From Spiroplasma floricola 23-6 (GTDB lineage: Bacteria > Bacillota_I > Bacilli_A > Mycoplasmatales > Mycoplasmataceae): a stretch of DNA of 64,000 bases. Position numbers and translations under genes: made by a program. Shown here one piece after another: positions 1 through 10,904 of the stretch. The number at the start of each line of letters is the position of its first letter. Position 1 is the first letter of the stretch. The stretch lies in NCBI RefSeq assembly GCF_002813555.1, contig NZ_CP025057.1, positions 868,001 through 932,000 of the forward strand. Direction: 5' to 3'. The notes below the pieces were generated by a model that was not told where the DNA came from, made no database searches, and saw nothing but the letters and a program-made list of their open reading frames with translations.

Positions 1-180
1 TGTTCATATACATGAATTTAAAAAAGTTAAAAAAAACATTATTGGTGAAAGTGCTTTAGTATTTTTTGTAATACAAACTTTAATAACTTGAGGCATTAAC
101 ATTGAAAAACTTGTTGCAAATCCAATTCATCCAAGAATTAAACTAGCCATTTCTTTACTTTCTGATGATAACAACAACAT
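1..180 (-). CDS. PQ-loop / SemiSWEET-like membrane transporter (N-terminal part)
   Basis: Reading from ATG at 180 toward the window start gives 60 codons with no stop, so only the N-terminus is present. After a short head comes a hydrophobic helix (ILGWIGFATSFSMLM) followed at once by PQVIKVCITKNTKALSP and a second hydrophobic run. A Pro-Gln pair at the end of helix 1, a short polar loop and a Ser-Pro at the start of helix 2 is the PQ-loop layout of SemiSWEET and related small transporters that move sugars or other small solutes across the cell membrane. A well-placed AAGGGGG Shine-Dalgarno sequence precedes the ATG. The substrate cannot be told from the sequence. Confidence 0.7.
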
Positions 181-204
181 AATAAAAACCCCCTTAACTT
201 TTTT

Positions 205-233
205 ATAATAACAAATAAGTTTAGTGGGGTCAA
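205..233 (-). promoter_or_regulatory. Sigma-A promoter of the PQ-loop gene
   Basis: On the minus strand TTGACC (233-228) is followed after exactly 17 bases by TATTAT (210-205), close to the sigma-A consensus, and lies just upstream of the Shine-Dalgarno and ATG at 180. It separates this gene from the defence cassette upstream. Confidence 0.6.
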
Positions 234-311
234 ATTGGAGTGTTTAATGATTGTATAAAAATAGTAAACTTTATAAAATAAATTGAAAGTTATAAATAAA
301 AATTTCTAAAT

Positions 312-2909
312 TTAATTATCTTTTCAAATATCACAGCAAATTTTTGTTAATTGTTCAGTTCTTTTTTTAATATTATCCTCATAAAAGTTATTAAGTTCTC
401 TTAAATCCATTAATTCTAAAGTTTCATCTTTATAACCTTTAAACTGATAAGAGCTGAGGATTTTGCCTTCCTTTGAATACTCATAAATTTTCTTATTAAA
501 AGTTTTATTTTGAATTTTTGAATTTGATTTACCTTCAATACACATTAAATTACCTAATTTATTTAAAAATTTAGTTTTTCATCTTTTAGCTTCTTCTAAT
601 GATAATTCGTGATCACTTCATACTATTATATCTTGATATCATTCCTCATTAGGTTTTTGAGGAATTATATGTTCTAATGTTCTTTTTTCATATTTAGTGT
701 CAATATAATTATAATCGTCTCCAAAAAAGTCCTTATTATTCGATAAGTAATTCTCAATTCTATATCCAATAAGAGTTGCTATCTTATTGGATATATCATA
801 CTCTCTCAAACTATTTCTAAATCTTTCTAAAGAAATTCTATTATTTGATTCATCTTCATGTTCACCTATAAATAATTTTCTTATAAAATCAGGAGTTATA
901 ATTCCATTTCCTAGCTCTTTTAAAATATTAAAATCAATATATTGAGAAAGGGATTGACCTTTATAATTAGAAACTTGAAGTCTAACTTCATATTTTTCAA
1001 TTTCAAAAAATACTCTTCTTATCTGTTTTGTAATTTCTTTATTTGTCTTATTATTTTCATAATCAAAATTTATTAAAATTTTCATTAATAGAGGATAATA
1101 AATTTCTCTGCCTTCTAACATAGTTAGAATATCTTTAAATCTATATGTTAAGGAGTCTGCTTTATTAAATGAATTAGAGTCTGAAACAGAAATATACATA
1201 TCAATGTATTTACCTAAATCTATAAATAACTTTCTAGATTCTTCAAATGATTTTAAGTTTCTATTATTAATAAAATCAGAAATCAAAGTTTCTTTAAAAC
1301 TTTCAAATGCTGATTTTGTTGCATATTGTTTTTCTTTTAATCTTAAAAATACATTTATAAAACTATCCATTTTTGATGTAGGATTCTTAAAATCTTTAAA
1401 TTTTGAAGTAATTTCTTCTTCAAAAGTAAATTGTAACTGCTGTTCATGTTTATCTACTATTTGTTGATCTATATGCATAAACAAGAAGTTTTTTATTAAA
1501 TCCATAGTAGAGAGTTGCAAAGATTTAGTATTCAAGTTTTCAAATAAAGTATATTCATTTGATATATGATCTGTAGTAACTGAAAGAATTAGCTGTTCAT
1601 AAATTTTTTTTAAAAGATCATTTAAACCTGCTTCATTAAAATCTTTAATAATATTAAAAACTGCAACTGAGTTTGTAAATACTGAAGTTGTAGTTTCTTG
1701 AATTTGTTCACCTTTTATAATATTATTAAATGTTCTAAAATCACTGTTAGTATCTATTCTTTTAAAAGTTTTTGATATTGCATTTTCATCATACTGATCA
1801 AGAACAAATAAATTATATAAAACATCAGGTATTTTATAGTCCTTCATTAAATATACATTATATATTTGTCTTAAAATTATTAAACAAGTTGTTAATCTTT
1901 GTTGTCCATCAATTAATTTATTATTCAATCTGTCTCTAAGAGGCACAAATAATACAATACCTCCAATATAATGATATTTTCCTTCCTTTAGATTTAGAAT
2001 GTCATTTAAAAGACCTGTAGCAAGTTTTTGTTCTCAATTATATTGTCTTTGATAAATAGGAATTGCAATTTTTGAGTTATCTCCTGTTTTTAAAAAATAA
2101 TGATTTATAAATTCTCCAAAAGAGTAATTTTTTGAGTAAATCAGCTCTTCATTATTTCAATTCATAGGTAAATTTATAATATTTTCTTTATTAACTTTAA
2201 ATTTTTTAAAGCTATCATTAATAAACATATTCTCTATATCATTAATTTTGTAATAATTCGTTCATTCCTTTTCAAAAATATATTTATAGCAGGCTTGAAT
2301 TATTTTTTTATTATCATAAATCCCTTTTACTTTATATGTTGTTAGCAATCTTCTAAGAGAATCATTATTTTTTATATCATCTAATCCTTCAATTAAAAAA
2401 TCAGCTTTATTATCACATTTAGAAATAGCTTTATTAATTCTATTTTTTATATTTTCATCGTTATCATCATAAGTTAATTCATTTTGTATTAATGTAGCAA
2501 TTGAAAATCCATTATAAAAAGTATGTTCATTTTTAAAACTATATTCAGTATAGCCATTTAATCTTTTTTCAATAATTTCTCTTGCTTGTCTTTCTAAATC
2601 TTCATCAAAACTATATTCAACAATAAAATCATATTCAAAAAAGGTATCTAGCTTTTCAATAAATTCAGCATTTTTTAACTTAATAAATCCTAATGTACAT
2701 CAAACTCTTAGAATTTGCACAAATGTACTTCTATCTCCTTTTTTAATTATGTTGGTATCTTTTTTATTTATTTTAACTTTTAACTCTTTTCCAGATGGAG
2801 TAAGAGAAAAATTTACTATGTCTCCTTTTTTAAAACAACTAGTTTTTATATAATCATTTATATAACTATTAAAATTTGTTGCAATATTTCATGCGCTTCC
2901 TGATCTCAT
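312..2909 (-). CDS. DUF262/DUF1524 (GmrSD-type) restriction-like protein with long N-terminal extension
   Basis: Joining across TGA(Trp) codons gives one 865-residue frame. Residues about 282-292 read IPIYQRQYNWE and about 334 DGQQRLTT, the two signature motifs of DUF262, a ParB/Srx-fold NTPase. Near residue 745 lies LEHIIPQ, followed later by GNLM and a conserved Asn/Lys-rich tail, which is the HNH-type DUF1524 nuclease. In GmrSD-family proteins this pair forms a modification-dependent or phage-directed endonuclease. About 280 N-terminal residues precede DUF262 and match nothing I recognise; they could be a DNA-recognition module. The ATG overlaps the stop of the methyltransferase gene as TAATG, so the two are translationally coupled. 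The DUF calls are secure; the role as the nuclease of an R-M system is inferred. Confidence 0.85.
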
Positions 2910-4162
2910 TAATTCTTTTCCTCTTTCATCATATTATTGAAAAGAGCTACCAATACGTTTACTACAATTGAATTTCCTGCTTGTCTATAAAGTATATCTT
3001 TTCGTTGATTAAATACTGTAGCCTTTTCAAAGTCTTCTTCTGTAAATCCCATTAATAAAAAAGTTTCTCTAGGAGTTAAAAATCTGTAATTGGATTTGCC
3101 CGTTTTTTCTAACTCTTTTATTATTTCTGTTTCCTTGAGAACAACAATTCCTGCGTTAGGATGTCTATCTTGTTTTGTTGTGATAGTTCTTACAAAACTA
3201 AGATATCTATATTCTCCCTTTATAACCTGAAACACTTTTGGATTCTCTTTGTACATTTTTCTTCTACTTGGTGTATTATTTGGTGAACAATTTTTAGCTT
3301 CTTTTTCATATTTTTTTATTGAATAATTAACTTTTAAAATTTTTTTTAATTGTTTATTAATATTAAATTCCTTAGATACATCTTCAATATCATCTGAATC
3401 ATTTATAAAATTTTCTATATCCAATAAAATTTCTTCATCTTTTAAAATACTAATTGCAAATACTCTTTTTCTTTTTTGTGGTATTCCATACTTACTTGCA
3501 TCTAATATATAAGTTTTTGTTTCATAACCTAACGAGGCTAAAAACTCTAATCATTCAATATAATCATCTTTATGCTTATTAGAAATCATATTTTTGACGT
3601 TTTCCAATAATAAATATTTAGGCAACTTATTAAGCTTTTTTAACTCTTTAAGTATTCTTTCAATTTCTCATAACAAACCACTTCTAGTATTTGAACCTTT
3701 TGCCATTCCTTGATTAAAACCATGAAAACTTCCTGCAACAGATAAATCTTGACAGGGAAAAGAATAAGTTAAAAGATCAAAATCACCAATATTATTAATA
3801 AGTCTATTACCAGTTATTTCTAAAATACTTCCTTGATTATTACAATTTATTAAAGAACTATATAATAACTCTCTAATTTTTCTAGGCTGTCTTAATACAA
3901 ACTTTTCATCAATTGGTTTTTTTCCATCATTTGAAAGAGTATATTTTGTAATGAAATTATTAATTTCTTCATCACTTAATTTTTCAGCTACATTTTTATT
4001 ATTATGATGTATTGCATTATAACTTAAATTTGCTCAAATATCTCATTCACTTGTTCCAGCTATTTCATAGTCAAATCCCACTATATTCTTTTTAAGTATT
4101 TCTAAAGCTTTATGTTGCGCTCCTATACCTGCAAATGTTTCAAATACTCTTAATTTACTCAT
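2909..4162 (-). CDS. DNA (cytosine-5-)-methyltransferase
   Basis: This 417-residue protein shows the ordered C5-methyltransferase motifs: FETFAGIGA (motif I, SAM binding), FPCQDLS (motif IV, catalytic Pro-Cys), LLENVKN (motif VI, ENV), PQKRKRVF (motif VIII), LTPRETFLLMGF (motif IX) and QAGNSIVVNVL (motif X). It transfers a methyl group from SAM to cytosine in a target sequence that cannot be read from the protein. The target-recognition region between VIII and IX is of ordinary length, so it acts alone. It sits between a helicase-nuclease gene and a DUF262 nuclease gene and overlaps the latter, so its likely job is to protect host DNA from that machinery. The RBS is GGGGT, 8 bases before the ATG. 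Confidence 0.93.
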
Positions 4163-4170
4163 AAAAAAAT

Positions 4171-4219
4171 ACCCCGTTAAGAGTAATTTTATTGTTTTTT
4201 TTTTTTTTTTGCAAGGGGT
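4171..4219 (-). promoter_or_regulatory. A16 tract and possible Shine-Dalgarno sequestering stem before the methyltransferase
   Basis: The 60-base gap between the helicase stop (4223) and the methyltransferase ATG (4162) holds sixteen consecutive A on the minus strand (plus T at 4195-4210). It is flanked by ACCCC (4219-4215) and GGGGT (4175-4171). GGGGT is the methyltransferase Shine-Dalgarno sequence, so the two flanks could pair and hide it. Homopolymers of this length mutate readily by slippage and can act as expression switches in Mollicutes. The switching role is inferred. Confidence 0.45.
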
Positions 4220-4222
4220 TAA

Positions 4223-7200
4223 TTAGCTAATTTTAAAAATAAATTTGGGTTTTTTATGGGATTTTTTTTCAGACCCATTTTCTACTTCTTTTCTATCAAT
4301 TATTTTTTCAATTTTTCCAATAAATACTTTAGCTTTATCTCCCTTTTCATTTCTAAGTTTTTCATCTGAAAAGAATACATAAGTTTTATATTCCTTTAAA
4401 TTCATCATATTTCTTTGCATTTCAGTAATTTTGTCCATATCAAATTTTCAATCATCAGGAGTATCTCAATATAAAGTTTGATTTTCATAATCATAAATAT
4501 TACCGTGTCCAAATTTTGTGGAAATTGTATTAGTTGAAGCATCAATTGCAAAGATTTTATCTTCTTTATTACTAATAATTCCCCCTACACCTTTACCTTT
4601 AAATTGATTGTCTTTTACTGTAATAGAGCATAATGCTTGAAATTGATTATGATTTAAATGTAAACCTTTAAAACTTTCAATTTCTTCAGTTAGACTTGTT
4701 GTTAATAATTTTTCATTGTTTAATTTAAATTTAAGTAAATATTTAATTTCTTTTAAAAAAAACTTATTTTCTATATTAAAAATAGTTTCAAAAGCTAAAT
4801 TTAAATCATAATAAAAATTATCTTGTTTTGTTGGTGAATGATGAAAAGAAACTAAAAATATTTTATTAATAAGCTTATTATTTGAAATCTTTTTATTTTC
4901 TATTATTTCTAGAATCTCTTTAATTAAGTTCTTATTATTAAAAAACATAAATTGGCGAATTCTTGTTTGGTTATTAGTTGTTAAGTTTTCTCTGAAATAT
5001 GCTTTTTTAAGATTATAAAATTCATAGATACTGACTTCCTTATCTCTAAAAAATGATTCATAATCTTCAAATACTCCAGTTCTATATTCATCAATAATTG
5101 ATTTATATAAATTATGTTTTTCATATTCTTTAAGTTGATTCAAAAAATCTTCTTTGATAATTTTTGTAAGTATAAAATTAGAATCACCTGGTAAAAAATC
5201 GTTAATATGATTTATGTTTTTCTCAAACTCATTTATTTTTAAGTCATTTGTAAGAACATTAAAAGCAGTTAAAGGATTATAATTTTTATTTACTTTAATA
5301 TCAACATTATTTACAAAATCATATATTTGCAATCTCTTGTCAGTAACTTTTCTCATTCCTCTACCAAGTTGTTGTAAATAAATAAGAACAGAAGCAGTTG
5401 GTCTTAAAAACATTATAGTATCTATTTCTGGAACATCAACACCTTCGTTTAAAATATCTCTTACACAAAGAAAGTTTATTTTTCCTCTTCTAAAATCATT
5501 TAATATTTCTTTTCTTTTCTCTTTTGTTATTTTTTCAGAAACTAAAAATTCACTTCTTTCTCCCTTTTCATTTAAAAAATTTGATAAATCACGTGCATGC
5601 TCTATTGAATTACAAAATAATATGGCTTTAACATTTCTAGAATTTGTACCTATATATTTTTGTATATTTTTATAAACAAATTCATGTCTTTTTTTAATAT
5701 TTAAAACTTTGTTTAATTTATCAGTTTTTAGAATATCTATGTTTGTCAAATCAGTTGAATCATCTTTTATAAAAAAGTAATCAAAATCACATAATAACTC
5801 TTTTTCAATAGCTTCAAATAATCTTATATTTGCTGCATATTCATCATCAAAAAAAATATTTACATTTATATTATCAGTTCTTTCTGGGGTTGCAGTTAGG
5901 CCAAATACTTGTTTAGTATTTGGAAGTACTAAAGAATATATTTCCTTAAATGTATCTGCTTGAACATGATGAGCTTCATCAAAAACTACAATATCAAATT
6001 TTTTATTTCTTAATTTTTCTTTTCTTCTTATTAAAGTTTCTGTATTTGTAAATATTCAATTTTCTTTTGATAAATCAGCATCATTATTTCTACTATCATA
6101 AAATTCCAATCCAAAATCATATATTTCAAGATAATCTCTAAAGTCTTTAACAGTTTGATCAAGTATTTCTTTGGAAGGTGCTATATATAATAAACTTGGT
6201 TCTTCTATTTCTCAAAGATTTGCAAGAGCTTCGTATGTAAAAATCATAGTTTTAGTTTTACCTGTTCCTGTTGCCATAACAAGCAAATGTTTATTTTTTC
6301 CATTATTTACCCTATTTAAAATATTGTCAACAACTTCTTTTTGATAACTATATGGAGTTATAAATTTATTTTTTGCATTTATTCTTTCAAAATGCTTTGA
6401 CCTATTATCTTCATCTTCTCATATAGAATTATTAATTTCTTCTCATTTATCATTTTCAATTTTTTGACGTAGTAGTATATTTTGAATTTGTTCATGATCT
6501 TTTATGTCTATAAAATCAGTTGAATTAAATAATTGATCAAACTCTTCTCTATAATCTTCAATAATTTTTTTATCTTTAAATTCACTAATTCTTAAATTAT
6601 GTTCATTGCCAGTTATTAAACCAGTTTTTGTAAAATTACTACTTCCAATATATAAAGAACTAAAGTTATTTTCTCTATTAAATAAATATGACTTTATATG
6701 TAATCTTTTTGCACTTTTTTCAAACAGATTTTCTATTTTAACTTGAATTATCTTATTATATTCATTAGCTAGTTTTATTAAATCTTCTAAAGCTAAGAAC
6801 TTTGAAGTTCCATCATATGTTGTTGTTATTATTTTTAATGATTCTATATTTGGATTATTTACTAAAATATCTTCTAACTTATTTATCATGTGTTTTGAGA
6901 TAAATGGTGAGATCATTTGAATATCATTTGAAGATTCAAATTCTTTTTTTAAATTAGATCATAACTTATTTTTAATAAGTTTGTTTATACTTATTTGATC
7001 TAAACTATTATACTTAACATCTTTTTTTATTGCTTTTAATGAAGTTCATTGTTCCTCATTAGTTAAATTATTTAAAAACTTTATTTTATCTTCTATTGTT
7101 TGAAAATTAGATAATTTATCTTTAATTTGTCTAGAAAACTGATTTATTAATCAGTCATCATCAACATTTTCTAATTCTCTAATATCATCTTTTTGAAAAA

Positions 7201-7258
7201 ACTGCAGCTCGTTTTCTTTAATTAAAAGATCATATATTCCCTTTTTAAACTTTTCCAT
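4223..7258 (-). CDS. PLD-nuclease / SF2 helicase / DUF3427-like fusion protein
   Basis: The joined frame encodes 1011 residues. The N-terminal third contains a phospholipase-D-type nuclease signature: HIK, then about 12 residues later GSSNFTKTG and NEHNLR (roughly residues 180-215). The middle is an SF2 helicase: Walker A ATGTGKTKT, DEAH in FDEAHHV, motif III-like LTATPERTD, and motif VI QQLGRGMRK near residue 630. The last 350 or so residues end with a LYWDTP motif and an FIGKI-type strand that resemble DUF3427, found on PLD-DEAD proteins of bacterial defence loci. ATP-driven DNA translocation coupled to cleavage is expected by family analogy. It is the first gene of the cassette with the methyltransferase and the DUF262 protein. 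Confidence 0.85.
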
Positions 7259-7315
7259 AAAAAATACCTCTATATAAACAGTTTAACAGGATTAACTTTT
7301 TAAATAAATACATAA

Positions 7316-7345
7316 TAAAAAAAGTAGATAATCTACTTTTTGTTT
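7316..7345 (-). terminator. Rho-independent terminator
   Basis: A 10-bp stem AAAAGTAGAT/ATCTACTTTT is followed on the minus strand by a T run. It sits just after the stop of the 7380-7886 gene and separates it from the defence cassette. Confidence 0.75.
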
Positions 7346-7379
7346 TAAATTAATTTATTTTTTTTGCCTCAATTTTTTT

Positions 7380-7886
7380 TTATACTAATAATTCTTCAGT
7401 TTTTGTTAAAAAATCTGAGTTTAAATCAAATAATGATAAATCAATTTCAGAAGAGTATGAGTTTTTTCGATCATTAATATCTTTTGAATTTAGCAAAATC
7501 ATATATTTTTTAATCTCTAAAATAAGATTTTCTAATTCTTTGTAATTGTCTATTTTTTCATTATCATTGCTAATTAAAGCTACTTTTTTATTTAATTCAT
7601 TAATTTTATTTTGAATTACATCTTTAATTTCCATATTTTTAGAATTATTTTCATTAATAACTTCTAATTTATTTTCTAAATTCTCTGGATAATATTCTTC
7701 TAATGTTAGATAATTTGTTCCCTCTTCTTGAGAATTTAATAAGTTATTTTTATTATTGTAAGTATATTTTTTTAAATCATTAATATGCAATACTGCTTCA
7801 TGAAAGTATTTATACTTTGCCATTACAACATTGCCAATTAAATTAATGACCAAATATTCTTCTTTTATTTTTTTAATAAAATACAT
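7380..7886 (-). CDS. Hypothetical protein
   Basis: A 168-residue acidic, Asn/Lys/Glu-rich protein with no signal peptide and no clear membrane segment. The first 45 residues (IKKIKEEYLVINLIGN, then FHEAVLHINDL) look like a small beta-alpha domain. The middle is predicted to be largely helical and coiled-coil-like (NKINELNKKVALISN). It has its own terminator and an AAAGGGGAG ribosome-binding site before the ATG, so it is probably a single-gene unit. It lies next to the defence cassette, but no sequence link to it is visible. I do not recognise the family. Confidence 0.6.
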   Translation of the reverse strand: MYFIKKIKEEYLVINLIGNVVMAKYKYFHEAVLHINDLKKYTYNNKNNLLNSQEEGTNYLTLEEYYPENLENKLEVINENNSKNMEIKDVIQNKINELNKKVALISNDNEKIDNYKELENLILEIKKYMILLNSKDINDRKNSYSSEIDLSLFDLNSDFLTKTEELLV

Positions 7887-7987
7887 AAAGTCTCCCCTTT
7901 AAATAAAATTGATTTTACCCTAACCATTGCTATTATATCAAATTCCAAAGGTATTTTATTTTTAATTTTTATTAATATTTTACAAAT

Positions 7988-8014
7988 AAAAAATGTAGAA
8001 TAATCTACATTTCA
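7988..8014 (-). terminator. Rho-independent terminator after the ROK gene
   Basis: A 9-bp stem AAATGTAGA/TCTACATTT with a short loop is followed on the minus strand by TTTATTTG. It begins 7 bases after the stop of the ROK kinase gene. Confidence 0.7.
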
Positions 8015-8018
8015 TAAT

Positions 8019-8873
8019 CTACATTTCACAACAACCCAATAATGTTGCATCTTCTAAATCTTTGGCAAATTCAAATTTAACTTTATAATTTGCATCTTTT
8101 GTTACTTGTCAAACTTTCTTCATGATTTCTGTTATAAATTCTTGATTCTTTATAGCAACACTTCCCCCAATTACAATCATTTCAGGATTTAAGAAGTTAA
8201 TTGAAGTTGAAAATAAACTAATTAGTTGATTTTCAATTTTTGCAAAAAACTTATTTACAGTTTCATTTTTTTTGGTTTTATACAATTCAAAAGCTTGTTT
8301 GGCATTTTCTACTTCTACTCCAAGTTTATTCAATTGAACACAAATGTTTTTTCCACTTGCTTGAAATTCAATACCACTTCTTTGTGGATTTTCACTTTCT
8401 CAACATGGAAGTGAATTTGCTATTTCAAGAGCAGTTCCATTATATCCTTGAAATATTTTGCCCTCATAAATAAAACCTGCTCCAATTCCTGTTGAAATTG
8501 TAAAATATAATAAAGAGTGCAAGTTTTTTCTAACAATATATTGACCCAAAGCTGCTATATTTCCATCATTGTCTATTTTTACATTGTCAATCTTAAATAA
8601 GTCTTTAATTTCTTGTAAAATGCATTTTTCACTTCAATCTGGAAGATTGTAAGTAATTAATATTGTTCCTGTTTTTAAATCTAAAGGTCCAGGACAACAA
8701 ATACCTATATAGTCAATTGTTTCATTTCAAGATTCTACTGTTTTTTTAATGTAATCAAAGTTACTTTTTCTGTCATTTGGATTAGTATCCATTACTTCTT
8801 TTTTTATTATTTGATTTTTGTCAATTAATGCAAATCTTATTGAAGTACCACCAATATCAATAGCTAATTTCAT
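8019..8873 (-). CDS. ROK-family sugar kinase (glucokinase-like)
   Basis: The 284-residue product begins MKLAIDIGGTSIRFALID, the phosphate-1 motif of the ROK/actin-like ATPase fold. It continues with CCPGPLD (phosphate-2 region), DNDGNIAALGQ (catalytic Asp in the DN.GN motif), STGIGAGFIYEG and, near the end, EMIVIGGS (adenosine motif). ROK kinases phosphorylate glucose, mannose, N-acetylglucosamine or N-acetylmannosamine in the cytoplasm; the sugar cannot be fixed here. The cysteine-rich zinc motif of ROK repressors (CxCGxxGCxE) is absent and there is no N-terminal helix-turn-helix, so it is a kinase rather than a regulator. It stands alone with its own terminator. Confidence 0.85.
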
Positions 8874-8930
8874 TATTATTTCTTGTCCTTTTCTAGTAGT
8901 TTACAACTATTCTTAAATATTCTATCAAAA

Positions 8931-9125
8931 TTAAAAGAAACAACCACAAACTATTGTTAATAAACCTGCTACAAAAAAGATTATAGGAATAGTGTCTAAA
9001 AAGTATTTTACAATCCCTCTTTTTATACAAAAAATGCTTTTTGTTTTTTTTATTAAAAAATATATTAAGAAACCCAAAGACATTAATAATAGTCCAAAAA
9101 ACACATATATTAATATACTAGTCAT
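8931..9125 (-). CDS. Small two-helix membrane protein
   Basis: A 64-residue protein consisting of two hydrophobic helices (about residues 3-24 and 43-62) joined by a short Lys/Arg-rich loop, so both termini are probably on the same side of the membrane. It has no recognisable domain. It lies between the ROK kinase and a SAM methyltransferase with loose spacing. The 148 bases upstream up to the methyltransferase stop hold no other gene. Confidence 0.5.
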   Translation of the reverse strand: MTSILIYVFFGLLLMSLGFLIYFLIKKTKSIFCIKRGIVKYFLDTIPIIFFVAGLLTIVCGCFF

Positions 9126-9273
9126 ATATTTTTCTTAAATTCCTCATATTTTCATTGCAATCATATTTTGAAGTGTTTATAGCTCTTAAAAGGCTCTTAT
9201 AAAAAGTATCAATATTTTTTAATAATAATTTATTGTCTAAATTCTTAATTAAAATAGTTAATAAGAATACTAT

Positions 9274-10008
9274 TTATTTTTTAAAAATAAATGTAACTGT
9301 TTTTACATTTAAATTTATTTTACTCCCATAATTAATAATAAAAACTCCATCTTTAAATCCTTTTGAAGCTAAAATATCACAAAATTCTTGTACTCCATAT
9401 CAAGTTAATTTGAATTCTTGAGTTTCTTTTAATTCATTATTGATGAAGTAATCAATTTGATTAATTGTGTATTGCTCTATTCAATTAATTTCTTTTGATC
9501 AGTTTTTTACTAAAACATCTTGATTTTCGACATAATGAGTAGATTCATGTTTTGATCCTGCTCTAAATTCAATTGGCAATATTAAATCGATTATAAGAGT
9601 TCCCTTGTCAGTTAAAGATTGATAAAAGTTATCTAATACTTTTAAAGCTTTTTGTCTTGTTTCTAGCAAGTTAAAACTTGCATTAGGCATTATTATATAT
9701 TCATATGTATTTTTTTCAATATAATTCTCCAAATCTTGGCAAATTAAAGTTGCTTTTAAGTTTTCTTTTTTTAGATTTTCACTGCAAATATCAATCATTT
9801 CTTGAGATTTGTCAATTCCTACAATATCTACTTTATATTTTAAAAGTGGAATAAATAACCTTCCATTTCCAACACCAGCTTCAAGTATTTTTCCATCAAT
9901 TGGTAGTAATAAAGACTTGTAAAACTCTAAATCTTTGTCAATACTTGTTCCTGGAGGCTTTGTTGCATTGTAAATTAAACTACTTATTTTCTTATAATGA
10001 TTTTCCAT
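9274..10008 (-). CDS. Class I SAM-dependent methyltransferase
   Basis: The frame (244 residues after one TGA=Trp) has the Rossmann SAM-binding motif ILEAGVGNGRLFIPL (residues about 42-56). An acidic residue follows at the end of strand 2 (VGIDKSQEM), then CQDLENY and the post-motif strand YEYIIMPNASFNLLE, typical of methyltransferase domain 25/11 proteins. The N-terminal YNATKPPGTSID resembles small-molecule methyltransferases of Gram-positives. The substrate is unknown. It is preceded by a gene-poor kilobase and appears to be transcribed alone. Confidence 0.8.
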
Positions 10009-10715
10009 GAAAATTCCTCAACTTTTTTTCAAAATTCTTTTAAAAATAATAACATAAAATAAATCAGAATTTTTCTAAACTATATAATTTATTTATAGGG
10101 TGCAGGGTGGGTTTCGAAGAAAGGCTAATAAAAATTAAAAATAAGAAATTCAAGTTTATGATTACAATGTAATGTTTTCATTAATAACTTTAATTTTTAA
10201 TATAAGTAAGATTTAATTAACTCTAATTAAATATTGCTGAAATAAATAAAAATGGATTATAAAGTCTATTCCTTATATCTTTTAGAGCAAGAAATATTCC
10301 TACCAAATATGTTTCATGATTACCTGATATGTAATCCGTTTAAAAATAAGTTAGCAATATATAATAAATTGAACTGTATAAAATATTTTTAACTGCCAGA
10401 CAACATTTTTTAAAAGAATCAAGTGAAATAGATTAATCTGTGAAATAAAGAATTTCAAGTACCATAAATTTTTCTTAAATCATAAAAGTTAAATTTTTAA
10501 CAAGAAATTTAAAAAATATTGAAAATAGATAGAAAATACAGAAAATAATAAAACTTGCAATTAAACACACAAATTCATATATCAATTAGCATGCATAATA
10601 CCCACTGGTTGATGTTTGATCTAATTTGAATTTGTATTTAAATGTATCAGTAAACCATATGATAAATTAAATTATGTAAACTATATTCAAAATAAAAGAT
10701 TTATAAATAAATTTT

Positions 10716-10853
10716 TTATAACATTAATTTAATAAATCAGTTTAGAAAACAAAGAGCTTCATAAAGCAGTAATACATATAATGAATTAAATTCTCTGTTA
10801 CTATCATTAGTTTTAAAACTAATTGGCCTTTCAGCTTTATAAATTTTATTCAT
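10716..10853 (-). pseudogene. Fragment of a decayed gene
   Basis: A minus-strand ATG at 10853 opens a 45-codon frame (MNKIYKAERPISFKTND and on) that reads like protein, with normal codon use and a TGA tryptophan, before a TAA. Further protein-like pieces continue downstream in other frames to about 10200 (for example FTDTFKYKFKLDQTSTSGYY), which suggests a frameshifted remnant. Family not recognised. Confidence 0.3.
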
Positions 10854-10880
10854 TTTTTAATAAAAATATTCCTTTTTTTA

Positions 10881-10904
10881 AACACCTTAATTGGTGTTTT
10901 TTTT
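10881..10904 (+). terminator. Rho-independent terminator, plus orientation
   Basis: AACACC-TTAATT-GGTGTT followed by eight T on the plus strand. No plus-strand gene precedes it, so it may terminate an unannotated transcript from the gene-poor kilobase or be a relic. A run of T also precedes it, so minus-strand function is possible. Confidence 0.5.

Noticed and set aside
7380-7886. Possible fourth gene of the defence cassette
   Set aside because: It has its own terminator and ribosome-binding site, stands apart from the helicase gene, and has no nuclease, toxin or regulator motif; adjacency alone is not enough.
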